Assembly: GCF_004337985.1 (NCBI RefSeq) | Contig: NC_043740.1 | Span: 1,841,200-1,905,199, forward strand | Direction: 5' to 3' | Origin: Pyricularia pennisetigena | Taxonomy: Eukaryota; Ascomycota; Sordariomycetes; Magnaporthales; Pyriculariaceae | Length of the DNA stretch: 64,000 nucleotides | In this document: positions 11,611 through 22,787 of the stretch, piece after piece | Layout: every line of letters begins with the position of its first letter | Position numbering within the stretch: the first letter of the stretch is position 1 | Position numbers and translations under genes: made by a program | The notes under the pieces: generated by a model | The model's input: only the letters and a program-made list of their open reading frames with translations | Database searches by the model: none | What the model was told of the DNA's origin: nothing

Positions 11611-13528
11611 TCACAAGCGAGACTTGCTCGTTGCGGCCCTGACAGGTAACCTCTGGCCCAGTCCCTGACTCAGCTCAACCCGGTCCCACCAGAACCTGCA
11701 CAGTTCGAGCTCTCGCCCGGAAATGCTCTGCACCATGGCAGCAATCCCTCTGCTGCCTGTACCGGCAGGCCCCAGCCGTTCGTCGTTCCCTTGACCAAAG
11801 ACGAGGAGCTGACCGGCAGTGGCGGCGCTCCTTCCCGCGGACGGCGACTCAAACGGTGGCCAAAAAATGCTCCCGACTGCAGCTCCCGCGTTGGGGTCCC
11901 CATCGCGAGAGGCAATGAAGCGCACGTACGCGCCGTGCATGGCGTCCGATATGGCCATGAGGCCCGGGTATGGGGCCGCGGGCTGCTTCTGTTGCCCGTC
12001 CCCGCGGGTCCTGTCGGCCTCGTTGAATATCGTGGGCCCGAGCAGGGTGGCGTCGTGGGCGGCGAACGGGGTGTTGTCGGCGTGGTTGGCCGTGGCGAGC
12101 GGGGGCGACAGCGGCGCAAAGTGGTAGACGTAGACGCTGTCCGTGGTGGCGGCGGACAGCATGTCGGCGAACTGCAGCACGGGGCACACGTAGGCGTAGT
12201 GCGCGTACGCGGCCTCGATGCGCGCCCACTGCCGTCCGTGACCCCTGGGCACGGGGTGGTAGAGCTGCGCCGCGGCGTGGTTGGTGGTCGGGTCCGGGTA
12301 GGCTACGAGCGCGAGGGGGTCGAGGTCCTCGGCATCGCTGGCGCCCGGGATGAGCGTCTTGAAGAAGGCCCGGAACTCGAGGTCCGTGTCGGTCGCGGCG
12401 GGGACGAAACTGGCGCCCTCGTGCGTGTTGTACCCCGTCAGGATCGGGATCTTGAGGACTTGGCCGCGCCGGAGACTGGAGATGGGCATGTCTGGAATGG
12501 TTACGCCGTCGATGGTGGGCTGGAAGGGCCAGCATACGCTCCTACAGTACTTCACCCAGACGTTGAGGGCTGCCGAGTGGATGTCATGGACGGGTAGGCT
12601 GCGCAGAGTCGGCAGGATGTCTGCCTCTGGCATGTTTTGGATGTCGAGAGCGGCGAGAAAGTCGCGTAACTGATCAACGTGCCGTTGGTGTGTGGGCGTC
12701 AAGACGGAACGCGCAAGCGGGCCGCCGGACTCGAGGATCGCTTTGTGGAAGGGGGTTGGTGCCGACGCTGCCGTGGTAGCGTAGTAGATGAGATGATGGC
12801 CAATCTTTTCGCAGTGTTAGTAGGTGGGTATGCCACCGAGACAACTCGAGAGGGTAGATATAGCAGCCTGCAAGACGCAAAAACAAACGTACCGAATGAG
12901 CACCAGCACTGAGACCCATAACCGTTACATTTCCAGCGTCGCCGCCGAACTCGGCAATGTTTTCCTGGACCCAAGCGAACAACATCTGCTGATCCATCAA
13001 GCCCAGGTTCAGCACACCCTCCTTGGCAGCAGCTACGGATGGCAAGAAGCCCAGCGGGCCAACCCTGTAGTTGAAGCTCACGCCGACGACATCCTCGGCG
13101 GCACACGACACGAAGCTGGCCATGTTACGCTCTGCTCCCAGCCCCATGTTGAACGCACCGCCGTGCACGTAGATGATGACGGGGAGTAGACGATCCCGGG
13201 CGCCGTTTCTAGTCCTGTTCACCGGCACGTAGATGTTGGCGTTGAGGCAATCCTCGCCGGTCTGGACGCCCTCGGGAGGTAGCAGTACCCCCGGGCATTG
13301 TTGTCCAAACTCGACGGCAGCCACGCCTGCTGCGTCTCCTGGAGAGGCTGCCGGCAGTGGCTGGGGAGGCCGAAAGCGGTTCTCTCCCGCCGTACTCTGC
13401 GCGAAGGGCACGCCAAGAAACTCGGCTAGCGGCTTGGGGTAGTCTGTGCTAGAGGGCCGCGTCTTGCCGACGTATGCACCTTGCCGGAGCTTCACTCTCG
13501 GTGGGGAGGATGCCGATATGGCTGTCAT
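11611..13528 (-). CDS. Type-B carboxylesterase/lipase family protein
   Basis: Two exons on the minus strand, 13528-12893 and 12804-11611, joined by an 88-nt intron (GTACGT..AAAAG), give 609 residues. Family marks appear in order: oxyanion loop VHGGAFN, the EDCLNANIY signature, the nucleophile elbow MGLSAGAHS with Ser207 (relatives usually have GESAG), the acid in TGYNTHEGAS (Glu341), and the catalytic His in ANHADNTPF (His453). The full triad is therefore present and the enzyme should be an active alpha/beta-hydrolase on esters. No signal peptide is seen at the start (MTAISASSPPRV), unlike secreted members, so an intracellular enzyme is likely. The intron falls just after the nucleophile elbow. 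The substrate cannot be told. No secondary-metabolite genes lie beside it. Confidence 0.92.
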
Positions 13529-13767
13529 ATTTGGCGGTTGTGGGGAGAGGTTACAACTAGCCTATTCGACAAACGAAAACCCCCCTTCCGGACTTTTGGG
13601 AACAAGGCTATAACACGAGAGGTATATGGAAAATGATCAATACAAACGGCAAAAGGAGAAGAGACAAAAGAAAATCACATCCGAGATCGAAAAAAAAAAA
13701 AAAAAAAAATACAAAATCAAAAAGAAATCAAAAAGGAATGATTCAGTTGCCCAATAAAAAGGCACTA
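13529..13767. other. Intergenic, promoter side of the carboxylesterase
   Basis: An A-rich stretch with a run of about 18 A near 13691-13708. It lies upstream of the carboxylesterase start on the minus strand; no gene was recognised. Confidence 0.5.
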
Positions 13768-14130
13768 TCAACTAGGAGTTATAGAAACGACATCGACAAC
13801 ATCGCCTGTGACGTCGTGTTGTTGTTTCCCAGTCCCCGAATCCACAGTAACATGCGCAGTGTTGTGCGCTACAAGCTGCTGCTGGTGCTCCTGCTGCTGC
13901 CTCACGCTCTCGGCCCGAAGCTGGCGCAACCTCGGCAAACGTCGCACTCCCTCAGCTGGACGTACCGCCAGTCTATATTTCGAGTACGGCCTCTGGTGTC
14001 GATATCTGCTGAAGCTGCCACCATATGACCAGAAAAGTATCAAAGTCGTGATGATGATTGCCAAAAGCGCAATGGCGGCTGAGGTGAGTGGGTGTTGTCG
14101 GCGTTGACGAATCGTCGCGTTCGTTTTCAT
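13768..14130 (-). CDS. Possible small membrane protein (hypothetical)
   Basis: An uninterrupted 120-residue frame starts at an ATG with A-rich context and stops at 13768. After a short basic N-terminus (TIRQRRQHP) it has one convincing membrane helix (AAIALLAIIITTLILFW, about residues 18-35). A Tyr/Arg-rich stretch (YRHQRPYSKYRL) and a Gln/Arg-rich stretch that could form a coiled coil (LRAESVRQQQEHQQQL) follow. No family is recognised. In its favour are the helix with positive flanks and the absence of a better frame; against it are short length, surrounding simple repeats and an overlapping open frame on the plus strand. Treat it as a candidate only. Confidence 0.4.
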   Translation of the reverse strand: MKTNATIRQRRQHPLTSAAIALLAIIITTLILFWSYGGSFSRYRHQRPYSKYRLAVRPAEGVRRLPRLRQLRAESVRQQQEHQQQLVAHNTAHVTVDSGTGKQQHDVTGDVVDVVSITPS

Positions 14131-15791
14131 TTTCGTATTTTTTTTTTTTTTTTTTTCCGTTATTAGGGGGGTGCCAGGGGTATCCGTTGACCAAAGATTT
14201 AGGGGTCCGAGTGCCGGCTAGGAGTGGGGTACCCGAACGAGGGAGGTACTTGACAGCTTAGGCTGGATGAGGCAGGTCCCTCAAGGTTTTACCTAGGTGA
14301 AGGGACAGGACGGCAGCCGACAAAAAGAGCAAGCTAGAATAGACGAACATACAGCACACCCGTCCCCTACTGCTTGACTGATGTAGCTGATTGGATGTTT
14401 TGTTTTTGTGAGATAGTGTATGTTTATGACTATAGGGCTGAAGTCAGAGTTAAATATATTTATACGGATTAAAAAGATTGGATATCTTCTAGACAAGGAA
14501 AAAAGAAAGAGAAGAGCAACAGAAAAGAGGGAGAAAGGAGAGCCAGGGCAAGATGGGGAGAAGAGTAAGAAGAAGAAGAAGAAAAAAATCAGGGAAAACA
14601 CAGATAAGATGAAGAATTCAAATTAAAAAGACAAGAACCGAGAGAGCAAAGAACAAAAACCTCCACAAGTTCATACCCAGTTAGCCAAGTCCACACGCCC
14701 CCAGAAGGGGAAACCTTTGCCTGTTGGCTGCGGAATCAAACAAGCCGGGTCCCTTACCAAGCTCTGCGCCGCATCCTATTTCGCCAGCAAACTGCACCAA
14801 TTTCCTCACCAAATTTCAAACAGGCGTTATGGGGTCCTCCTTTGAGGCACAAGGCACAAACAAATACCAACCTCCATCCTCCTTGGCCGCAAGGGGAAGG
14901 GGGTTATCCCTCTGCGAGAAAACAACCCCCACATAAATTACTACTTGCAAAGCCGTATACCCGCTTACTCACATCTTGGCACTTGACAAACCCGAGTCCC
15001 AAGCCGTCTGCCTAGGAGGAAAACCAAAGGGACCAACTCGTCACGAGAGATCCATCCAATTTTGATCGACCCGGAAATCTGCCGCGGCTCCGCTGTTGAA
15101 ACTACAATACTGCACTGCTACACATGTGGGCAAAAACAGTCTCACGCTGGTGGGCCGCAAACATCTTCATGTCAGCAATTCATACAGTACAGTAGATCGT
15201 CAAAGTCCAAGGAACACAAGGAACACAAGGGGAAAAAAAAGATGCATCTGCCTGCTTGCTATATTTGTACTCTTTGAGTTTGGCAGAAACCATGCGAGTA
15301 CTTTACTTTGTTAGTCTGCATCATGTACAGTAAGCTGCCGAGCTGGGTAAAAACTTAAGTAGAAAAGAACCGCAAGTGAATGAAGAATCCGACCAGAGCC
15401 AGCACACCAACGCTCCATGGTAATATGTTTTCCCTTCCTTCTTGGCGACGAGGGACCACTATCAAATATTCCTTCCCGAGATTCTCAAGCGGGACTGGCC
15501 CGCCCCTAATGTAAGAAATACAAAGACCAAGAAAAACAAAACAGGTCAAACAAACCAACCCAAATCACGACCTGAAAAAAAAAAAAAGAAAAAAAAAAAA
15601 ACCAAACCATCTAACCAATACTCCCTGATACTCCTTGCTATAAGCGTACAATCATGAAACTCTAATCGTCAACCGTCATAAAATCTGCTAATCGCAGCGC
15701 ACAAATGAAATGACTTGGCATAGTCCAGCCATGGTATACTCGAAAGATCAAGTGAGGACCCTTACGCCGCCCATCCTCATCCGCCGCTTGA
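14131..15791. other. Intergenic region
   Basis: No gene was recognised. It contains a T run just upstream of the small ORF (about 14139-14157) and purine-rich blocks (about 14490-14630 and 15577-15602) whose translations are Lys/Glu/Arg-rich low complexity. The right end is the 3' side of the minus-strand gene ending at 15792. Confidence 0.5.
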
Positions 15792-18004
15792 TCACCGGAC
15801 TGCAATGTCGTTTACACTGGCATCCGGGATGGTAGGTGCAGACTGCATCATGTTAGAGATGCGCTTGCTCTGTCGACGCTGAGCCCACTCCCTACTGAGC
15901 TGGCGGGACCGCTCTGCCGCCTCCTGCCGGGCCAGCTTTGCCATGTTCTCTCGCTCGCGCTGTTCGGCGCCGCGATCGACCGAAAAGTTGTTATCACGTT
16001 TGAAAATCTCCCGCCCACGCCGGCGTTGCATTTGCAGCTCTTCCGCCGACACGGTACTGCTGCCTTTGCTGATGCTCGTGCTTCCCGTAGAAGACGAGAC
16101 GCCCCGGGTACGACTGTCTAGCGACGTCGCGTCCCTACCGCGAGCCTGATCTAGGCTGGAAGCCTCGCTGCCGCTGCCGCCCCCCAGAGTCCGCCGCGAG
16201 GGGCTGGAGCCCCCGGCAATAGTAAGCCGCTTTCTGACAGGGCTGGCTGAGCTCTCAGATTTGCTGACAACCTTGCTGCTCTGGCGAGCCCGGCTAGTAG
16301 CAGTCTCGCGGGGAAAGCTGCTGGGTGCAGCAACGCTCGATTTGATTGGGCGTGCCTTGAACTCGCGTCTCTTGCGTTCCTCCTCCTCCTGGGCCCGCAG
16401 CTTCGCTTGATGCTCCTCCCTTTTGCGCCTAGAGATGGCCTCACCCGGAAGCTCAAATGTGGGCCGAGTTGGCGCCCTCGTCGAGCGAGTCCTTGCAGGA
16501 CTGCTTTCCTCTACAGCAGCCTTTGCAGCACTTGCCCTCAACAGCCTGGCCTCGCGCTCCTCCTTAAGACGTCGCGCGACAGCCTCACCGGGCAGTTCAA
16601 AATTTGACCGCGTTGTTGGCCTCGATGATTTCGCCAGCGGCTTCGGAGGTTGCAGGCTGGCAGGTCGCGCTACGTTCCTCTTGGAAGGGGTTGAACCCGG
16701 CCCATGCCTGCTTTGAGCATCTTGAGCAAGGCTAGGAGTCCGATCTGACCTGCGTGCCGAGCCCGACCGCGAGACTTCTGTGGTTGTGGTGCGTATAGTG
16801 CTAGTTCTGCGAGTGGTGGTCGTTGACGATGTTCGTTTGACTGTCGAGTGGGCGGGGGAGGTCTTGTTAAACATCTTGTCCGGCGATGGGACACGCTCAG
16901 CACGTATGACCTTATCTAGCTCCTCCAACTGCTCTTCGAACTCATCCAGTGCCTCGAACGAGTCCTCGATTCTTTCGGTTCGTGGACGGGCCATGATGAT
17001 AGGTCGCGCGCTAGAAACTTTCAATATCTGTGCGTCCTTGGGCAACGACTCCATCGGTTCCCCTTCTTCGGATTTGTGCAAGACAAAGCGAGATTCCGTA
17101 GAGTCGGTGCCAGCATCACCATCATTATCCATGATAGCCATCTCTCCGTCCGTGGTGGCCGTGATGGTGTGGGCTAAACCTTGTGTTGGGTTCCTGATGG
17201 GCGTCGCGAGAAGTGTAAAAACCGGAGGTTTGTAGGATATGTCCGAGACAGCTTCGCTAGAATCATCAACCTCTGCGCCTAGCTTGGTCTCTAGTAAGTT
17301 GCATCCAAAGTAGAGTTTCTCGGTTTCGTTGGCGTCAACTGTGTTGTATGAGCCTGGAGTCTTGCCACTGTCCCGATAGTATTTCTCAGCAGTGGATGAT
17401 GATGCGGGCACCGAAAGAATATATTCGAATTCGCCCGCCTGATGCTTGGCCCACGGCACCGAGTGGACAAGCGACCGAGTCGTTGGCGTTAGAGGTCGTG
17501 TAAGTTTACCCTCGAGGACGGAATCTAACATCATGCGACAAAACCATGAGCAGGGAAATCCTTGTTTCGCTTGGAGATTCGAGACGAAGACAGCCCTATC
17601 CTACCTGTATCAACTGTATGAGAGGAAGCACCAGTATCGGGACCTTCACACTGTACAATGCAATCCGTCTCGGCCTTCAGATGGGGAGGTACGAACGTGT
17701 ACTCTTCCAACTGAGGTCGCTTCGCAACAGCGCGGATGGCGCAAAACTCCGTCTTCTGTGGACTGGTGATATGGAAATGGTCCAGGCGATAGACCAATGA
17801 GTCGGCAGTGTTACTTCTAGCTGCACCGGGCGTCTGCTTGTTCTGAGCCTGACTGACGTCGAGCTCTCCCAGTATGGTGGACTCGAATGTGGCGTCGGTA
17901 TGCGTGTCCGAGTGCTCTGAAGCGAATGACAACGGAGAGACGCATGCTTCGACGGGGTCCTCAAGGACGGTGAACATGTCCTTCGATTGGCTTACTCGAG
18001 GCAT
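15792..18004 (-). CDS. Unidentified low-complexity protein with duplicated FELPGEA motif
   Basis: Exons 18004-17605 and 17524-15792 (intron GTAGGA..GTTAG, 79 nt) give 710 residues. The start at 18004 (MPRVSQSKDMF) is the first ATG of the open frame. The N-terminal third looks folded (for example EEYTFVPPHLK, FEYILSVPA, KPPVFTLLATPIRNP). An acidic helix near 322-340 (FEALDEFEEQLEELDKVI) looks like a coiled coil. The remainder is Ser/Thr/Arg-rich and basic. A 20-residue element appears twice, near 442 and 490: FELPGEAVARRLKEE and FELPGEAISRRKREE, each followed by EAR/QAK-rich helix. I do not recognise the family; the basic helical repeats could bind microtubules or nucleic acid, but that is speculation. 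The gene is well supported by length, splice junction and the repeat. Confidence 0.8.
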
Positions 18005-19457
18005 TATGCTCACTGTCGTGTTGGGCCCAGCCCTGAGACAGATGGTGTAGGTGAGGCGGAGCAAAAATACCCGAAATCAGACACAGGGGTGGTTGGCAAG
18101 GGGTGAGTTGACCCAATGGCAGCTATTGGTCTGCAAACTCTTTTTTTTGGTGGTAATCCTGGATTCGGTGCTCTGAAAATCTTAATCCAAGAAGAAGGTG
18201 GCCGGGAGTTTAGGCTGATTGATGTTGGTACAACTGTGATGAAGTACGGTATTCTGTCGGATTAGGAGGACTTGAGTCGCAGGTTTGAGAAGGGGATGCG
18301 GGAACATGGGTGAAGAAGAAGTGGGTGGTTTGTTTACTTTTTGTGTTTTTGCTTTCCCTTCCTTTTTCTTCTTTTTTTTCCCCATTCGACGGAAAGAAAG
18401 CTTGGTGTACATAAACATTCCCCAATTTGTTGACATTGGCCAGGACTTGCACGAATTGATCAATGTTATTCGTCACACGAAGTCACTAATGCAAGTGCAG
18501 CGGGGACGATGGGAACCACCTGCGCAACGGTGATATCCGGAGTGATGCAACCTGAGCAGTCACATCCATCCACTTGCAAACTTGTATGGGGAAACATCGA
18601 ACTTCCACGATGCGATCGAGACCTTCTCTTCGACCTGCATGGCGCTTGCGTAGATGTAAGCCTTTTTTTTTTTTTTTTTTTGGCTTGCTTCTTGACGGAC
18701 CAAGTACGAGTGCTCTTGAGTGCAATTAACGTCTTCAATTGGCTCTTTACTTGCTTCTTCCCAGACAAAGCCCAAAGTTTGGCGAGACATGTCTCGAGAG
18801 AATTGACAAGCCACAGGTTTAAGTACTCCGTATTAACCCGTACCCCTCCTTCTCATCCAAGATCAGCACGGGAGTTGCATAACATGCATGGTCTTGATGC
18901 AAATCGTATTGCGAAGGAATCAAAGCCGTACGGACAAGAATGCACGAAAAATAATGGTCTGGTCCGCCCAATCTTCCAATCTGATCTATCTGGCAGTTGT
19001 ACTGAGTTGATCCATGTCCTTTACCACAATCGGTTGGCGCTGATCCTTATTCAACATGTGACTTCATGTTCTTTTTGCCAGGATACAATGTCTATCTGAT
19101 CCCCCGGTCGAAGATTCGAACTCTGATGGAAGAACTGAGAAGCAATGATCTTTCACTGATCAGGTTCGTCAGGGATCCACGTTTCTCTTGGCGTTGTTTT
19201 GACGCGACGCGACTCAGAGAGCAGGTGAGGTGACAGGGTAAGCCCTGTGTACAGTGCGAATGTCTAAATGTGCACTGATCTGCCCCTCATTTGGGCGCAT
19301 CGTGTTTTGGACGCGGCCTTTCTTTCAATCGTAACGGGAGTGTCGAACTGGAGCCAAAGTTTCGATCATGAACCTCCCGGAGGCTGTTTGAGCTGCGGGC
19401 CCGATTCGCACAAATCATGTGCGATTGAGCTGTTGGCTGGGCTGAGCTATCCTGAGC
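18005..19457. other. Intergenic region
   Basis: No gene was recognised. It holds a run of 20 T (18661-18680) and T-rich tracts near 18360-18380. A tRNA-like TTCGAAT word near 19109 lacks a matching acceptor stem. The left end is the promoter side of the gene starting at 18004. Confidence 0.5.
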
Positions 19458-19981
19458 TCAATCCTCGGTTTCCCCAGCTTCCTCGGTTTGCGCCTGCAGA
19501 GCCGGCGCATGCTCTGTTGGTATTCTGACAAGCGTTTGAGGGAGAGGCACGGATGGGCTGTCAGCCCTGATCTCGGTGTGATCTTGCTCTTCATTAGGTG
19601 ATTGCTTGGGGAGCTTTGCTATACACGTTCGTAAGGTTAGCAGCCGCTTCAAGCGGGTGATGACTCGGCTGTAAGACAAAGGTCTCTCGTGCAGCGAAAC
19701 GTACCAGATGCCATATTGATAGCGCGCAACACGTTGTGCCAGTTTCCCATAACAACAGCGATAGCCTCTGTTCCATCCGAAAGGGTACCCAGCTTTTTTT
19801 CCAGAGCCTCCATTTGCCTGGCCACAGCAGCGCTCAGGTCACGAAGCTCCTTTAGATGCTCCAGTTCAGCCTTTTTCTCGTTGACGCGCGCAACAAGAGC
19901 GGGGGACTGTCCTGGCCCTGAGCTTCCCGCAATCGATGATTGGCGCATGGAACCAGGGAGTGATCTCGACGGTAGCGACAT
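19458..19981 (-). CDS. dad2: DASH complex subunit Dad2
   Basis: Two exons, 19981-19705 and 19618-19458 (intron GTACGT..GTATAG, 86 nt), give 145 residues. The conserved Dad2 core is plain: LVARVNEKKAELEHLKEL, then LSAAVARQMEALEKKL, LSDGTEAIAVV and NWHNVLRAINMAS, the last crossing the intron. The ATG at 19981 (ACCATGTCG) gives the usual short Ser/Pro leader (MSLPSRSLPG). Dad2 is a subunit of the fungal DASH/Dam1 ring that couples kinetochores to microtubule plus ends; this is family knowledge. The tail after the intron is acidic and disordered (ending EAGETED). The gene stands head to head with shugoshin, 539 bp apart. Confidence 0.93.
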
Positions 19982-20520
19982 GGTGGACAAGTAAGTGCAA
20001 AAATAGCCTGCCTGGCTTGCGACTGTTTGAATGAAGGAAGACCTTTCTACAAAGTCAGGAGTGCCCATGAAAAGTACCATCGAGATATTCTGATGAACGA
20101 AATGCATAATCGAATTAATGGTACCTTAATCAGTACCGAGTTCGTCATTGGACAGTAGACAGGGATGAAGTGTACGGAACGTCTCCACTTTGTCGAGTTG
20201 CTGGGCAACGGTGTCCCCTTCAGCTTGCGTCCAATCTAACCCCATTTGGAAACCCGTAAATATCGCTTCCTGATTTTCTTGCGCCAAGCGAGGAGGAGGT
20301 TGGCAGTGGGTGCTCTGACTTTTTTGGACACCGCATGTTCTACTTCTGTTATTTGCCATACTGGATCCAGTGTTGACTTAGCCTTTGCGTGTTACAACTT
20401 AGCCTTGTGACGATCCTATCCGGTCCCTTCGCGATTTAATATCCAAACTATTGCTCGATTTACTTGGTCTGGTAAACAACGACTTTTGCACACAAAGCCC
20501 ACACCGCATCACTATGAACT
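19982..20520. promoter_or_regulatory. Shared divergent promoter region of dad2 and shugoshin
   Basis: These 539 bases separate the two start codons and must hold both promoters. A forkhead-type word GTAAACAA lies at 20472-20479, 42 bases before the shugoshin ATG; no MluI cell-cycle box (ACGCGT) was seen. A short minus-strand open frame (20126-20359) inside it looks like chance. Confidence 0.5.
20472..20479 (+). promoter_or_regulatory. Forkhead-type motif GTAAACAA
   Basis: An exact RYAAACA-type word lies 42 bases upstream of the shugoshin ATG. Such sites bind Fkh factors that drive G2/M genes in yeasts. A single 8-base match is weak evidence. Confidence 0.2.
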
Positions 20521-22313
20521 ATGGCGAGACTCAACGAGCCACCCGTGTCTGCAGACAGCTTAGAAATTCGTAAGTTGATCTTCTTATTTTATCTACGGTT
20601 GGGCGCGAGACGGAGGAATCTCAGCTAAGCTCTTCTCAAATCTTCAGTGCGAAGGAAATTTTTGCGACAAAATCGTGACATTGCTCGCGTCAACTCTACA
20701 CAGTCGCTACGAATCCGAAGTCTCGAGAATGAGTGTGCGCGCCTACTATCAGAGAATCTAGATCTGAGGGGACAGATCCTTCGACTAGAGAAGGCGGCCG
20801 AGAACAATCCTGCCGGTCGCATCGCAGACCATGCCTTGGAAATCAAGGCAAAGATGGAGCTTCAGCTACTCGAGTTGGGCTCTCTACTTGACAGTCTAGG
20901 CCTTGAGCCACCAATGAAGAGAAGGTCGCCCAACAGGGGAGAGAGAAAAATCGCGAAGCCCAGAAGAAGCAGTCTAGGCCAGAGCCCGCGCCAGAAGAAG
21001 ACGAAGGAGATGAGTATTGAAGAGCAGGAGGCATTGGCAGCACAAGAAGGCCGCCTACCTCCGATTCACGAACACAAGTCCTACCCGCGCCAGACTTTGA
21101 AGTATGTTTCCGTCAAGATCACTGGGTGCGCTGAGTCTTTCTGGGAAAATCACTAATCACTGTTTCCTCCAATAGTCGCCGGGAGATTCTTGCCTTATGT
21201 TCGGAGGCCGAGGCCGAGGCTGAGACCTCAACCGACTCGCCAGTCTTGGGGCCACCACCGGTGTCGAAATATGTCGAAGAGGAGCCCGAAAAAGTAGATT
21301 CGCCAAACACTGCCAGGCGTCTGCTTGTGTATTCAGATATAACCGTCTCGGAGAAGACCAACCTGGCTCCTCCTAAAATTGACCCACCGGAAAAAGCGCC
21401 TATCCAGAGCCCTTCAAAAAAGGCATCCCGAGGTCCAGAACCAAAAGTACACCCAGAACCGAAAGCCGATGCGCTTCAGTCACCAAAGTTACTTGCGCCA
21501 GCGCCAGCGCCAGCGCCAGCGCCGGCGCCCGTGAAGCCCGAACTAACCGTTGCGAAATGCGGATCTAAGAGAAAACAAGCAGTCGCGGACGAGAATGAGC
21601 CTCCCAGCTTCGCAAAGGACAACAACACCATATCTAGTTCCATATCGACCCCGGAGAAGCCAAAATCAGCAACAGTGCGGGAAATCAAGAACAGGAGGAA
21701 TTCTAGAGGCTTGCCTGGGGCACGAAGAGAAGCCCGGGACAGGAAGTCCAGCGCTGCTGCGCCTGCCCCGCCACGACCTGCGCTCGCTGCAAAGAGCACG
21801 AACGAGGATGTATCATCGCCCAAGAAGCTCCCGGCCAAGGGAGCCGCTGTGGACTGTGAGAAACCCAGCAACAAGGCCATCACTCAGAAAGAAGTCAAAA
21901 CCAAGGCAGCGCCGCTGCAAGCCCAGGCAGAACCGATTCCAATACTGCCAAAGTCGCCTTCTCCACCGCGGGTGATAAATATCCACCCATCGGAACTCGC
22001 AGTTGCAGGCGCTGCCGCCCAGCTGCTCTCTCCAGGAACTCCTGGAAGGGCTGCTGCAAAGGAGACATCCTGCGAGACGCCGCCACCCCTGGACATTTCA
22101 TCAGGAGGCGACACTGCCAGACCGAGCAGGAGAGCCAGAGCGTCGGTCAGCTACGCGGAGCCAAACCTTAGGGATAAGATGCGACGGCCGAGCAATGAAC
22201 TAACGGATGCCGTGTCTGGTAAGGCCAAGTACAAGCAACGGGCTTCTATCAGCCACGACACGGCCCCGGCACCAAGATCAGCAGCCAAAGAAAAACCGGC
22301 GGCATGCACATGA
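20521..22313 (+). CDS. sgo1: Shugoshin
   Basis: Exons 20521-20569, 20648-21101 and 21176-22313 (GTAAGT..TTCAG; GTATGT..CAATAG) give 546 residues. The N-terminal coiled-coil is unmistakable (RRKFLRQNRDIARVNSTQ, then RIRSLENECARLLSENLDLR), the region that recruits PP2A-B56. The basic C-terminal shugoshin motif is near residues 485-510 (SRRARASVSYAEPNL, then RDKMRRP), which binds phosphorylated histone H2A. Between them is a disordered Pro/Ala/Lys-rich linker with an Ala-Pro repeat encoded at 21495-21530. Shugoshin protects centromeric cohesin and supports bi-orientation. The start at 20521 is chosen over an out-of-frame ATG at 20514 because only it splices into the coiled-coil frame. A single shugoshin is usual in filamentous ascomycetes, so the gene should serve both mitosis and meiosis. 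Confidence 0.95.
21495..21530 (+). repeat. Hexanucleotide GCGCCA repeat encoding Ala-Pro
   Basis: Four exact GCGCCA units and two variants (GCGCCG, GCGCCC) stand in tandem inside shugoshin exon 3 and encode six Ala-Pro pairs in the disordered linker. Length differences between strains would be expected. Confidence 0.85.
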
Positions 22314-22787
22314 ACACGAGGGTAAACCAAAACGATTGATGATGTATGTCTGTAGTGCTAGAATTCTGCTGCAAGCGGTTATGTTTTTGGAAGGAGTTTT
22401 AAGGCAATACCTCTTCATGGCTTTTGGGTGTAAAATGAAATAAACTATAATGTTGAACAAATGCTACTCGGGCCTACGGCGCGCCCCTACAAATACTTAA
22501 TTTTTTCTGTTTGTGGCTTTGAGTCAAACCGTCCTGGGTGCTCATCAATATGACGACAGATATCTGTCACCTTGGAGGCTCTGGATCATCCTGTTCCTGG
22601 TGCAGTTGCCGTCGGCAACCATACGTTTAAAAAAGGGACAATGACAACCATTGCACACTTGATATGGGACTAAGATTGAATGTATTAGAACAGTTCGCTA
22701 CTGGTCAAAACGAGGCCACAAGCAAAAGCATTGTTTGCCTTGATCATTATCCGTAAATCCATTACTCAAGCTATATCCAATGGTTCG
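22314..22787. other. Intergenic region between convergent genes
   Basis: The 3' ends of shugoshin (plus) and VPS29 (minus) face each other across this stretch. No gene was recognised. Confidence 0.6.

Noticed and set aside
18509..19099. 196-residue plus frame
   Set aside because: Runs through a 20-base T tract (poly-Phe) and shows no family feature.
19085..19180. tRNA-like TTCGAAT word on the minus strand
   Set aside because: The T-arm stem has a mismatch and a wobble pair, and no complementary acceptor strand was found at tRNA distance.
20126..20359. 77-residue minus frame in the dad2/shugoshin promoter
   Set aside because: Lies wholly inside the shared promoter, has no recognisable motif and does not splice sensibly into dad2, whose own start is well placed.
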